Origin: Aequoribacter sp049615385
GTDB taxonomy: Bacteria; Pseudomonadota; Gammaproteobacteria; Pseudomonadales; Halieaceae
Strand: one strand, 5' to 3'
Assembly (NCBI RefSeq): GCF_049615385.1
Contig: NZ_JBMZFL010000010.1
DNA: 64,000 nucleotides
This document shows positions 52,913 through 61,149 of the stretch, one piece after another (the stretch's first letter is position 1; each line of letters opens with the position of its first letter). A model generated the notes under the pieces. The model had not been told where the DNA came from and did no database searches. It saw only the letters and a program-made list of their open reading frames with translations. The position numbers and the translations under genes are program-made.

Positions 52913-53398
52913 ATGTTCCAGCCTAACAGCGCGTTGGCGCCATTTAATGAACCAGAGATAATTCTCACTATTAGCCACTGGCCGCAAAGTTGGGGCTGGT
53001 ATTGTCTGTTAGCTGCCGGGGTGATTTGGATTTTGGCCAAACTTCGAACACACCTAAAACGTTGGTGGCGCAATCGATATCGACGTGAGGCCTTGCGACG
53101 CTTAGACGGCATTGTAAGACAGCCCGTTGAAAAGCGACTATCGGCGGCCCATGAGCTTCTCAAAATCGTATCAGTCTATGTGTATGGTCGCCCAGTGACG
53201 GCCAAATTGGCAGACACTGATTGGTTCGATTTGCTCAATGCCGCGGTAGCGACACCTGTGTTTTCAGAAGAGTTGCAGTCATCTTTGCATGGCGCTCTGT
53301 ATGGCGACAAAGCGTTGAGCGAAGCGGAGCTTCAGGCTTATCTCGAGGCGATCGCATTGTGGCTAAAAATGCACTGTCGGGACCGTGATGATGGTTGA
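52913..53398 (+). CDS. DUF4381 membrane protein
   Basis: This 161-residue protein has a transmembrane helix at about residues 25-43 (WYCLLAAGVIWILAKL), followed by a basic cytosolic segment (RTHLKRWWRNRYRREALRRL) and a helical domain. It matches DUF4381, which occurs in MoxR/VWA operons. The ATG at 52913 begins just after the DUF58 stop. It probably anchors the complex. Its end overlaps the VWA gene. Confidence 0.85.
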   Translation: MFQPNSALAPFNEPEIILTISHWPQSWGWYCLLAAGVIWILAKLRTHLKRWWRNRYRREALRRLDGIVRQPVEKRLSAAHELLKIVSVYVYGRPVTAKLADTDWFDLLNAAVATPVFSEELQSSLHGALYGDKALSEAELQAYLEAIALWLKMHCRDRDDG

Positions 53399-54362
53399 AT
53401 TTAGCCATCCATGGTGGCTGCTGGCGCTGGTGTTGATACCGGTGTTGCCTCACTTACCAGCGTGGAGCAAGGTGCACGACACCTTGTGGTTTCCAGCCAC
53501 CGACCGAGCGATTCAGAGTTTGCCGAACATAAAGGCCGTTCGCAAACTGTCGGCTTGGTTTTATGCCCAGGTGTGGTTGGGATTGGCCTTGTTAATCGTG
53601 GGTCTGGCCAACCCTGTCTATACTGTAAAGGAACAGTTTAAAGGTTTGGCTGGACGCGACATCATGTTGGTGTTGGATACTTCTCAGTCCATGGAAATAG
53701 CGGACATCGAAAGTCAGTCTGGCCAGACAGTGGCCTTATCGCGTTTAGACGCCGTGAAGCAAGGAGTGATGTCATTACTGGATGCATCACAGGGCAATAG
53801 AATTGGATTGATTGCCTTTGGTGAACAATCGTTTGTGATGAGTGATCTAACAGCCTACGGTGATACTGTTCGCTATATGGTCTCTCAGCTTGAGACTGGC
53901 TTTGCCGGTGATAGCACCCGATTTGGTGATGGTGTTGGGTATGCCGTGTCACTTTTGGCAGATGTTGACTCTGAGCGTGCTCTGGTGGTGTTGATCACGG
54001 ATGGCAACGACACCGGCAGTGATTTACCTCCGGTTGAAGCCGCACGTTTAGCTAAAGCCCTGGATGTGAAACTCTACGTGGCCGCAGTAGGGGCGATCGT
54101 GAGTACAGACCGCGAACCCATTGATGAAGCTTTATTACGGCGTTTGGCTGAGCGCACAGGTGGAGAGTTTTTTCGTATCGCCCAGGTTATTGATTTCGAT
54201 GCGATGTGGCAGACCTTGGAAGATCTAGAACCCAAGCAAGAGCGAGTCAGCGAGCGCGTCAAACGCATACCCTTGAGCTGGATTGCGTGGGTGGCCAGTT
54301 TCTGGCTTTTCGTATTCGCAGCGTTTTGGGCGACACGTCCTCAGGAAGGGGAAGGGCGATGA
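53388..54362 (+). CDS. BatA-like VWA membrane protein
   Basis: This 324-residue protein has two N-terminal transmembrane helices (about 8-24 and 60-78), a VWA domain with an intact MIDAS motif DTSQSME (Asp97, Ser99, Ser101) and VLITDGNDTGSD, and a C-terminal helix (about 296-316). The metal-binding VWA faces the periplasm if the topology is as in Bat proteins. The start is ATG 53388 or 53391. It overlaps both neighbours (ATGA to the next gene). Confidence 0.92.
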   Translation: MMVEFSHPWWLLALVLIPVLPHLPAWSKVHDTLWFPATDRAIQSLPNIKAVRKLSAWFYAQVWLGLALLIVGLANPVYTVKEQFKGLAGRDIMLVLDTSQSMEIADIESQSGQTVALSRLDAVKQGVMSLLDASQGNRIGLIAFGEQSFVMSDLTAYGDTVRYMVSQLETGFAGDSTRFGDGVGYAVSLLADVDSERALVVLITDGNDTGSDLPPVEAARLAKALDVKLYVAAVGAIVSTDREPIDEALLRRLAERTGGEFFRIAQVIDFDAMWQTLEDLEPKQERVSERVKRIPLSWIAWVASFWLFVFAAFWATRPQEGEGR

Positions 54363-55876
54363 ATATGCTTGAGCTTTGGTTTGTGCGACCTTGGGCGCTT
54401 ATTGGCATTGGGCCGATTCTCTTGTTGTGGTGGCATTTGCGCGCCGTCGCGGGATCGAATCCCGCCAACTTGTTGCCTAAAGTTTTGGCCGATGCGCTCG
54501 TTCGTCGTTCGTCTTTGGGTGGCGGGCGTTGGATTCGAATGACTGTGGCGTCGCTCTTGCTGAGCATTGTATTTGCCGTTGCAGATCCCCTGCTGCCCGC
54601 TACTGAGGGAGATAAGCGCTTCTCTGATAGCACTTGGCTCATCGCGATTGATCTTAGTGACGACTTCGTAGGAGACCAGCAGGCTTTGCAAACCTTGCAC
54701 GCTCAGTTAGACGCGTTGATACAACAAAAAAGTGCCGCCGCGGTTGGCATGCTGGCGTTCGCGGGAAGTGCCCACTGGGTCTTGCCTCCTACCCAAGATG
54801 ACAATCTGTTAAGACGCTACGTGTACAGTTTGGATAATACTTTGATGCCCTTGCAGGGTTTACAGCTTGCTCCTTTGGCAAGAGCATTGGGTGAGATACC
54901 GATAGGCGGTGACTTTACGCCGGTTGTTTTGGTGACCTCTTCTGGGGGCTTAAACACCCTCAAGCAGCAGATTAACCAGTGGGACGCGCTCGAACATCCT
55001 CTGGTCACGATGGATTGGTCGAATCCGGGTAGCGTTGACTCCACCTTGCGGCGTTTGGAGCGCTTGCATTTGGGGTTTGCCAAAGACCAAGGGCAGGCCA
55101 TCGGGAGTTGGTTTGCTGTTGTCGCTTTGCTCTTGGCTTTTTTTGTGTATCGAGATCAGTGGCACAAAGCCGTAGTGGCCAGTCTGGTTTTGGTTTGGGT
55201 CTCTGTACCTGCACCTAGGGTCGAGGCCGCGCCTGACGAGATTGGGGCAAAGCGGGCAGTAGACGCAGAGGAAATACCGCCACCTCTAAGTCTGCTACTC
55301 GATATGTGGTTAACGCGCGACCAGCAAGCTTATTGGTTGCTACGATGGGGGGAAAATCTCGCCGCGTCGCAACGATTTGAGTCTACATTGGGGCGAGGCC
55401 TGGCCCTGTATAGGATGAGTCGCTTTAGGCAAGCGGCGACTGAGCTGAAAGCCCTTGATACTTTTGAAGCAAAGTTTTTGGAAGGCAACGCCTGGGCACA
55501 CAGTCGAGATTATCGACAGGCTCTTTTAGCCTATGATGAGGCTTTGCTGCTGGAGCCCGATCATCCAGAGGTTTTGCACAACATCCAGCAAATTCAATCC
55601 TTACTCAAACTCGCCGCCGAGCAGGGCGAATCGCAACAAGCCGATATGGGGGATGTTGTGACCTTTGAGACTGAGCAGGCACAGGATGAGGAGGCAAGTA
55701 TGAGTGATCAAGAGCTCGTTATGTTAGAGACAATCGAAGCCGATCGTTTATTGTCAGACCCTGAAGCACTCAAGCGCTGGCGCGCCAGAGTCGAATCCAG
55801 TCCGCAGCGATTTTTGGCGAACCGCTTTCGCCAGGAGTGGTTAGAGCAACAGCGCAAGGATACAGCCAATGACTAG
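54359..55876 (+). CDS. BatB/C-like VWA-TPR protein with degenerate MIDAS
   Basis: This 505-residue protein has membrane helices near 12-27 and 62-78, a VWA-like domain (about 90-240), a third helix at about 262-277 and a TPR region (about 355-425, with FLEGNAWAHSRDYRQALLAY), then an acidic tail. The first metal motif reads DLSDD where DxSxS is expected, and the TDGxD position reads TSSGG. Metal binding is thus doubtful. ATGA overlap with the gene before. It resembles a fusion of BatB and BatC. Confidence 0.88.
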   Translation: MNMLELWFVRPWALIGIGPILLLWWHLRAVAGSNPANLLPKVLADALVRRSSLGGGRWIRMTVASLLLSIVFAVADPLLPATEGDKRFSDSTWLIAIDLSDDFVGDQQALQTLHAQLDALIQQKSAAAVGMLAFAGSAHWVLPPTQDDNLLRRYVYSLDNTLMPLQGLQLAPLARALGEIPIGGDFTPVVLVTSSGGLNTLKQQINQWDALEHPLVTMDWSNPGSVDSTLRRLERLHLGFAKDQGQAIGSWFAVVALLLAFFVYRDQWHKAVVASLVLVWVSVPAPRVEAAPDEIGAKRAVDAEEIPPPLSLLLDMWLTRDQQAYWLLRWGENLAASQRFESTLGRGLALYRMSRFRQAATELKALDTFEAKFLEGNAWAHSRDYRQALLAYDEALLLEPDHPEVLHNIQQIQSLLKLAAEQGESQQADMGDVVTFETEQAQDEEASMSDQELVMLETIEADRLLSDPEALKRWRARVESSPQRFLANRFRQEWLEQQRKDTAND

Positions 55877-56852
55877 CGGGATTCGTCGTGGTGTCTCTGG
55901 GGTATTTTTAGGCATTCTGCTGGTTGTCAGTTCGAATGCCTCAGGGGGCGGGGCTCAGCTGGAGATGCGCGTTGTTGATGAGTATCCCCTAGTGGTGGGC
56001 CAGATTGTGACGGTTGAGCTTAGCTTGCGTAGTGAATCGCCGATTGTTGGTGCCGCTAAATTCGCTCTACCAGAGCTCGAGTTTGGCGTCTGGTTAGAGC
56101 AGTCGCGAACCAGCTATAACGGTTTTGCTTTGCGTGATGGTCGACGAGTTCCCACTTTGGTAACCAGTTATGCTGTGTGGCTCCAAAAAGTTGGGCGGTT
56201 TCAATTACCAGGGGTGCAGGTGACAGCGCCAGTGCTAATCGATGGAACGAGAAGCGACCTAGAAGCCGCAGCACGGGGACTGTCTTTATCGATTCAATAC
56301 CCACGGGTAGACCCTCAACCAAAAGACTTCCTGGTGGCGCATGAAGCTCAAATGTCATCGTTTTTGGATTTGCCGACGGAGCTTCACCCGGGGCAGATCA
56401 TCGAGCAGACCTTAACGATCAGGGCGCAGGGTGCATTGCCGGTGAGCTTTCCCGACGTTGATGTTATGCCCTCTAAGGCATATAAAGTGGATCGGCTTCC
56501 TGTTGACAGTTCCGTTGACTACACACGCGGTGTGGTCAGTTCGACGCAGGTCGTGACGCTGCGGTACACATTGCTTGAGAGTGGTAGGCAAATGATTCCG
56601 AGTTATTCCCTTGACTGGTGGAATACGGACTTACATCAGTTTCAAACGTTGCGTTCCAAACCCTACGAGATCCAAGTGAACGCTTCAGATGTGGTGGATG
56701 ACGGATCAAGTAGCAAGATGGCGCCGTTTTGGCTGTGGGGTATCTTGCCGGGTTTGGTGTTGGCTTGGACTGTAGTGAACTACTGGAGGCCCATGCTCAT
56801 CGCCTGTAAGCGGCTCAGAAGTCCCGTTTTGCCGGAGCGATTAAATCCTTAA
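55869..56852 (+). CDS. BatD-like exported membrane protein
   Basis: This 327-residue protein has a signal peptide (about 1-26), a beta-rich body that begins LEMRVVDEYPLVVGQIVTVE and a C-terminal membrane helix (FWLWGILPGLVLAWTVVNYW). This is the layout of BatD/oxygen-tolerance family proteins, though shorter than typical BatD (about 550). It is the last gene of the sulfatase-MoxR operon and overlaps the VWA-TPR gene by 8 bp. Confidence 0.8.
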   Translation: MTSGIRRGVSGVFLGILLVVSSNASGGGAQLEMRVVDEYPLVVGQIVTVELSLRSESPIVGAAKFALPELEFGVWLEQSRTSYNGFALRDGRRVPTLVTSYAVWLQKVGRFQLPGVQVTAPVLIDGTRSDLEAAARGLSLSIQYPRVDPQPKDFLVAHEAQMSSFLDLPTELHPGQIIEQTLTIRAQGALPVSFPDVDVMPSKAYKVDRLPVDSSVDYTRGVVSSTQVVTLRYTLLESGRQMIPSYSLDWWNTDLHQFQTLRSKPYEIQVNASDVVDDGSSSKMAPFWLWGILPGLVLAWTVVNYWRPMLIACKRLRSPVLPERLNP

Positions 56853-56860
56853 CGTCGCGC

Positions 56861-56892
56861 CTGTTGCCTGTTGCCTGTTGCCTGTTGCCTGT
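56861..56892. repeat. 7-bp tandem repeat (CTGTTGC), four copies plus part
   Basis: Four unbroken copies of CTGTTGC at 56861-56888 followed by CTGT. The array ends 72 bp before the MAPEG start codon, outside coding sequence, so copy changes could alter promoter spacing. Confidence 0.93.
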
Positions 56893-56963
56893 GCTGGGTA
56901 CTGGTAATTTTTTGGCGACTCAGGCACTCTCTAGAGCCATCAAATAATCACTATGGAATAGTT

Positions 56964-57392
56964 ATGTCTTCTCCGATTCTTGCGCCTGCCGCGGTGCTAA
57001 TTGCTTGGTCTATGATTATGTGGGGGTGGCTGTTAGTTACCCGCATTGGGTCATTCAAAGCAGCTGGCGTTGATCTAAAAACCGCCAAAAAAGGTGCTCG
57101 TGGCTCAGATTTAGAGGCTGTTTTGCCGCCTGAGGTGATGTGGAAAGCGCACAATTATAACCACTTAATGGAACAGCCCACCTTATTTTACGCCGTGGTC
57201 ATCATTTTAGCACTCGCCGGTTATGGCGAAGGACTGAATGCGCAACTCGCATGGGGATATACGGTACTGCGCATCGCGCACAGTTTGTGGCAAGCTACTA
57301 TCAATACGGTGCCTGTGCGATTTTTACTTTTTTTGCTGTCTAGCCTATGTCTCATTGCGCTGAGCCTTCACGCGGTGATGGCCACCTTATAA
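56964..57392 (+). CDS. MAPEG-family membrane protein
   Basis: This 142-residue protein has four predicted membrane helices. The conserved HNYNHLMEQPTLFYAVVIIL block and the RIAHSLWQATINTVPVRF region identify the MAPEG family (glutathione-linked membrane enzymes). ATG 56964 was taken as start; the frame upstream crosses the 7-bp repeat and has no family match. The substrate is unknown. It is followed by a hydrolase gene after 16 bp. Confidence 0.87.
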   Translation: MSSPILAPAAVLIAWSMIMWGWLLVTRIGSFKAAGVDLKTAKKGARGSDLEAVLPPEVMWKAHNYNHLMEQPTLFYAVVIILALAGYGEGLNAQLAWGYTVLRIAHSLWQATINTVPVRFLLFLLSSLCLIALSLHAVMATL

Positions 57393-57408
57393 CTCACACG
57401 AGGTTTTT

Positions 57409-58359
57409 ATGTCGTATAAACATCTAGTTCACCCATCACTTGAGACGATGACTTCTCCGGAAATGGCTTTTGAGATAAACGCTGAAACGCTGCAAGCGAT
57501 GCGCGATCAGCGTTCACAAGCGATAGGTCTTGAATTCGTTCAAGATTTGCCCGTGAGTTCCGAGACGGTATTTACGACTTTGAATGACGGGTATGAATTG
57601 AAGTTGGTGATCTATCAGCCGGCTGCTAGGAGCGCTGAACTGCTGCCCGTCGTGTACCATATGCATGGTGGTGGCATGGTCATGGGCACGCCCGAGATGA
57701 TGGAAGTGCGCAATAAACTTCTCGTGAATAAGCTCGGTATTGCTGTCGTGAGTGTCGATTATCGCTTGGCGCCTGAGCACGCTCACCCGATACCTGTTGA
57801 AGACTGCTATGCCGGTTATCAATGGACTGTGGCCAATGCGCAAGCTCGAGGGTTTGACGCATCACGAATCGTGTCGATGGGAGAGAGTGCTGGCGGCGGA
57901 TTGGCGGCCGCTTTAAGCTTGTTGTTACGAGACCGCGGTGACCGCTCGCTCTTGGGGCAATATCTGATATACCCAATGCTTGACGATCGGACAGCCTCGA
58001 CGGTGGAACCTGCGCCTCCGGTCGGCGAATTTATTTGGACGCGCGCCTCCAATCGTTTCGGTTGGGGTGCTTTGCTTGGTCATGAACCCGGAGGCGAAGG
58101 GGTGTCTCCGTACGCTGCACCCGCGCGAGCCGCAGGCGTGTCGGGCTTACCCACGACGTTTATGTACACCGGGGCCCTAGATTTGTTTATGGAGGAAGAC
58201 CTCGAGTACGCGAAGCGGTTAATGTGCGCAGGCGTGCCCACCGAGTTGCACGTTTATCAGGGTGCGATTCATGCTTTCGAGATGCTGCTAACGGGTCCGA
58301 TTGCTGAGCAGGCATCGACGGATATTCAAAGAAGTTTGCGAGCTTTGCTACAACTATAG
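57409..58359 (+). CDS. Alpha/beta hydrolase, hormone-sensitive-lipase family
   Basis: This 316-residue esterase has the oxyanion motif HMHGGGMVMG, the nucleophile elbow GESAGGGLA, the acid in GALDLFMEED and the catalytic His in GAIHAFEM. It belongs to family IV (HSL) and should hydrolyse short- to medium-chain esters. No signal peptide, so cytosolic. Probably co-transcribed with the MAPEG gene. Confidence 0.92.
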   Translation: MSYKHLVHPSLETMTSPEMAFEINAETLQAMRDQRSQAIGLEFVQDLPVSSETVFTTLNDGYELKLVIYQPAARSAELLPVVYHMHGGGMVMGTPEMMEVRNKLLVNKLGIAVVSVDYRLAPEHAHPIPVEDCYAGYQWTVANAQARGFDASRIVSMGESAGGGLAAALSLLLRDRGDRSLLGQYLIYPMLDDRTASTVEPAPPVGEFIWTRASNRFGWGALLGHEPGGEGVSPYAAPARAAGVSGLPTTFMYTGALDLFMEEDLEYAKRLMCAGVPTELHVYQGAIHAFEMLLTGPIAEQASTDIQRSLRALLQL

Positions 58360-58368
58360 GTGAATGCT

Positions 58369-58407
58369 GGGGTCTGTCTTGCCGGAGTTATGATAAAAGA
58401 CAGCCCC
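58369..58407. repeat. Inverted repeat downstream of the hydrolase
   Basis: GGGGTCTGTCTT (58369-58380) and AAGACAGCCCC (58397-58407) pair over eleven bases with one bulge and a 16-bp loop. There is no T-run, so it is a poor terminator; it may be a stabilising or REP-like hairpin. Confidence 0.6.
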
Positions 58408-58520
58408 TATTGCTTTCGCCACACTCTTGGGATGCCGCAGTAGTCTAGGTTTTATTTGCATTCGCAGGCGAGCGTGCTAGCCTGAGCATATTCGAAAATA
58501 ATAATATTTAGGGTATTCTT

Positions 58521-59426
58521 ATGATTTACGCACACCTGCGACGTGTTTTTCTCTGTCTTGTTTTAATTTCTTCCGTGGCCAGCCAAGCCGCAGATCGATA
58601 CAAGCCCTTTGTGCTCGCCTATACCTCTGATGCCGCTTTTGAGGACGTCGTTAGTGAGGTGAAATCAAAGCTCCAAAACGCTGGCTTTGAGTTACTGACT
58701 GATTATCGACCTTACGATGGCGCATCGGCGCTGGTGGTGTCTTCGAGCGACTTAAAAGCACTTTCTAATGAGAGCAAGCTCAGTGGTTTTGCTGCTACGC
58801 TGCGAGTGGGGGTGAACCAAGTTGAGGATGGCGTGCAGGTAAGCTATCTCAATCCAGAGTATTTGGGAAAGGCCTATCGAATTGAGTCGGATATGGGCAC
58901 TTACACTCAGGCGCTTGCTGCCACCTTAGGTGAGGGCGAAGCGTTTGGCTCCAGAAAAGGGTTGACTGAAAAAAAACTACGCAAATACCACTACACCTTC
59001 GGTATGGAGTATTTCGATGATCCCTATGTGCTGGGTGTGTTTAGCTCGCAGCAAGAGGCCTTAGATGCCGTCAGAACTGGGCTTGCGAATAACACGGTGG
59101 GTGTGTCATCTTTGTATGAAGTGACGCTCGATCGCGCGAATAGTGCGCTTTTTGGGGTCTCCATGGTGGGCGAGGGCGAGGATGACAAGTACCACGACGA
59201 CGCTTACCAAATGAGTATTGTGGATTTTAAAGAGCACAAATCTTCGGCATACTTACCCTATCAGGTGTTGGTTGTTGACGGCGAAGTCCTTGCCCTGCAC
59301 ATGCGCTTTAGGATGGCGGTGCATTTCCCGGACTTGAGCATGATGGGTAAACACAGCTTTATGACTTTGATGCCAAGCCCTAAAGCCATTCATGGCGCGT
59401 TAACAGCCGCCGTTAACGGAGAGTAG
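58521..59426 (+). CDS. Exported protein, DUF302-like
   Basis: The protein has 301 residues with a signal peptide (about 1-23, ending QAA). The segment VVSEVKSKLQNAGFELLTDY and the later ATLRVGVNQVEDGVQVSYLN recall a DUF302 fold, but the match is weak. I do not recognise a function. No metal or catalytic motif stands out. It precedes the DUF3667 gene by 14 bp. Confidence 0.65.
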   Translation: MIYAHLRRVFLCLVLISSVASQAADRYKPFVLAYTSDAAFEDVVSEVKSKLQNAGFELLTDYRPYDGASALVVSSSDLKALSNESKLSGFAATLRVGVNQVEDGVQVSYLNPEYLGKAYRIESDMGTYTQALAATLGEGEAFGSRKGLTEKKLRKYHYTFGMEYFDDPYVLGVFSSQQEALDAVRTGLANNTVGVSSLYEVTLDRANSALFGVSMVGEGEDDKYHDDAYQMSIVDFKEHKSSAYLPYQVLVVDGEVLALHMRFRMAVHFPDLSMMGKHSFMTLMPSPKAIHGALTAAVNGE

Positions 59427-59440
59427 TTGCTGGAGGGTAC

Positions 59441-60292
59441 GTGACACAATGCCAAAATTGTAAGGCGCAACTGTCCGGACCCTACTGTGCTCAGTGCGGT
59501 CAAAAGCACAACCTGAAAATACCTTCGGTGCTGAATTTTTTGGGCGAATTTACCGAAGCCTTCACTCACGCGGACTCGCGCCTTTGGCGCACGCTCTGGT
59601 TGCTGTTGTTTCGCCCCGGCGAATTACCCAAGCGCTATTTCGCGGGCCAGCGAGCTCAGTTCTTACCTCCTTTGCGGCTGTATTTGCTCATTACCATAGG
59701 TTTTTTTTTACTGCTCTCTATCGACGCGCGCATGGGTGATACTAATGTCGATACGCCACTCATTGAAGTTAGGGCAGAGGAGGCTGCTGACGCTGCGGCG
59801 ATCGAGCAAGGGAAACCGTGTGACGTGCAGTACAGCGGTCCAGCTGAAGACTATTTGCTGCCCAAAATACAGAGGGCCTGCGAGCAGGCGCTTAACGACA
59901 ATGGCGAGTCATTATCGCAGCGCTTTATTGCCAATGTGCCCAAAGGTATGTTCGTGCTCATGCCCCTCTTCGCTGCGACCATGATGCTTTGGTACTGGCG
60001 ACCAAGGCGCTATTTTATGGAACATTTAATCTTGCAGGTGTCGAACCACAGCGCGATGTTTTTGGTAGGCACGATGGTTGTTAGCCTTGAGTGGGTCCTA
60101 CCTGTTGTATTGCACGGTCCACTCGAGCTCGCGTTGTTACCTTACGGGCTGTTTTATTGCGTCACAAGTCTAAGGGTGTACTACCAGCAATCACCGGCCT
60201 TGTCGTGGTTTAAATTTGGGTCTTTGATGCTAGTCTATGGATTGCTGTTGATCTTGGTTTTGGTCACGACGGGTATTGCCTCTATCATTTAA
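59441..60292 (+). CDS. DUF3667 membrane protein with N-terminal zinc ribbon
   Basis: This 283-residue protein begins with two CxxC pairs in its first 20 residues, a zinc ribbon, followed by FRPGELPKRYFAGQRAQFLPP, the DUF3667 core. Five or so hydrophobic helices follow (about 85-100, 170-185, 200-220, 225-245, 260-280). Function unknown. GTG start behind a GGAGGG box. Confidence 0.85.
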   Translation: MTQCQNCKAQLSGPYCAQCGQKHNLKIPSVLNFLGEFTEAFTHADSRLWRTLWLLLFRPGELPKRYFAGQRAQFLPPLRLYLLITIGFFLLLSIDARMGDTNVDTPLIEVRAEEAADAAAIEQGKPCDVQYSGPAEDYLLPKIQRACEQALNDNGESLSQRFIANVPKGMFVLMPLFAATMMLWYWRPRRYFMEHLILQVSNHSAMFLVGTMVVSLEWVLPVVLHGPLELALLPYGLFYCVTSLRVYYQQSPALSWFKFGSLMLVYGLLLILVLVTTGIASII

Positions 60293-60336
60293 AGTTAAAC
60301 GCAAATAACAAGTTCATCATAACGACAAGGATAAGC

Positions 60337-61125
60337 ATGAGTAGCGAAGGTTCAATCAGCACTGAAGTGCGCGGTAATGTCTTTTTAATTGGCCTCAATC
60401 GACCAGAAAAATACAATGGTTATACGCCTACTATGGCAAAGCAATTGGTCGAGGCGTTTACCCGCCTTGATGAAGACGACAGTCTTTGGGTGGGCTTGAT
60501 TCACGCCTATGGCGAGCATTTTACTGCAGGGTTGGATTTACCTAAGTGGACGAACGCGATGGAGGACTCCACTGGTGTTAGTCGCCCGCGTGAAGGTTGT
60601 GACCCCGTTGCGTTAGGACGAGCGTGCAAAAAGCCGGTAATTACGGCCGTAAAAGGTATTACTTACACTTTTGGTATTGAGCTCGCTTTGGCGGGTGATA
60701 TTGTCATCGCCGCCGATAACGCTCGATTTTCCCAGCTAGAACCTGCTCGGGGTATTCATGCAACGGGTGGCGCGACGTTCCGTTTTGTGGAGCGCGCCGG
60801 TTGGGGTAACGCTATGTATCACTTGCTCACCAGCGATGTGTTTGACGCCGCCGAGGCGCTCAGAATTGGCCTAGTTCAAGAGGTGGCGCCCCTAGGGCAA
60901 GAGTTTGATCGAGCGCTCGAACTGGCTCAACACATTGCCACAACACAAGCACCACTGGCTGTTCAAGCCACCAAAGCTAGTGCGCGCCGGTTCTTAAATG
61001 AGGGCGTGCAAGCTTGTATTGATGCGCTTGACCCTGTGCAAGCAAAGTTGATGCAAAGCCAAGACTCCATCGAGGGCGTGCAAAGCTTCATTGAGCGCCG
61101 TCAAGCGAAGTTTCAAGGCAAATAA
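60337..61125 (+). CDS. Enoyl-CoA hydratase (crotonase family)
   Basis: This 262-residue crotonase has oxyanion segment HFTAGLDLPKW and both catalytic Glu, in GIELALAGD and FSQLEPARGI. It should be active on an enoyl-CoA; the specific substrate is unknown. It converges on the halohydrin dehalogenase-like gene 24 bp away. It is diverged from the crotonase at 34502-35272. Confidence 0.9.
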   Translation: MSSEGSISTEVRGNVFLIGLNRPEKYNGYTPTMAKQLVEAFTRLDEDDSLWVGLIHAYGEHFTAGLDLPKWTNAMEDSTGVSRPREGCDPVALGRACKKPVITAVKGITYTFGIELALAGDIVIAADNARFSQLEPARGIHATGGATFRFVERAGWGNAMYHLLTSDVFDAAEALRIGLVQEVAPLGQEFDRALELAQHIATTQAPLAVQATKASARRFLNEGVQACIDALDPVQAKLMQSQDSIEGVQSFIERRQAKFQGK

Positions 61126-61149
61126 TTTCTTTGGATTTGCGGGGCTGGA

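Noticed and set aside
50994..56852. Classical Bat aerotolerance operon
   Set aside because: The order and parts differ (DUF4381 present, BatB and BatC apparently fused, short BatD, sulfatase as first gene), so I describe it as Bat-like only.
56871..56963. Start of the MAPEG protein at 56871
   Set aside because: That reading runs through the 7-bp repeat and encodes a Cys/Trp-rich stretch with no family match; ATG 56964 begins the MAPEG homology.
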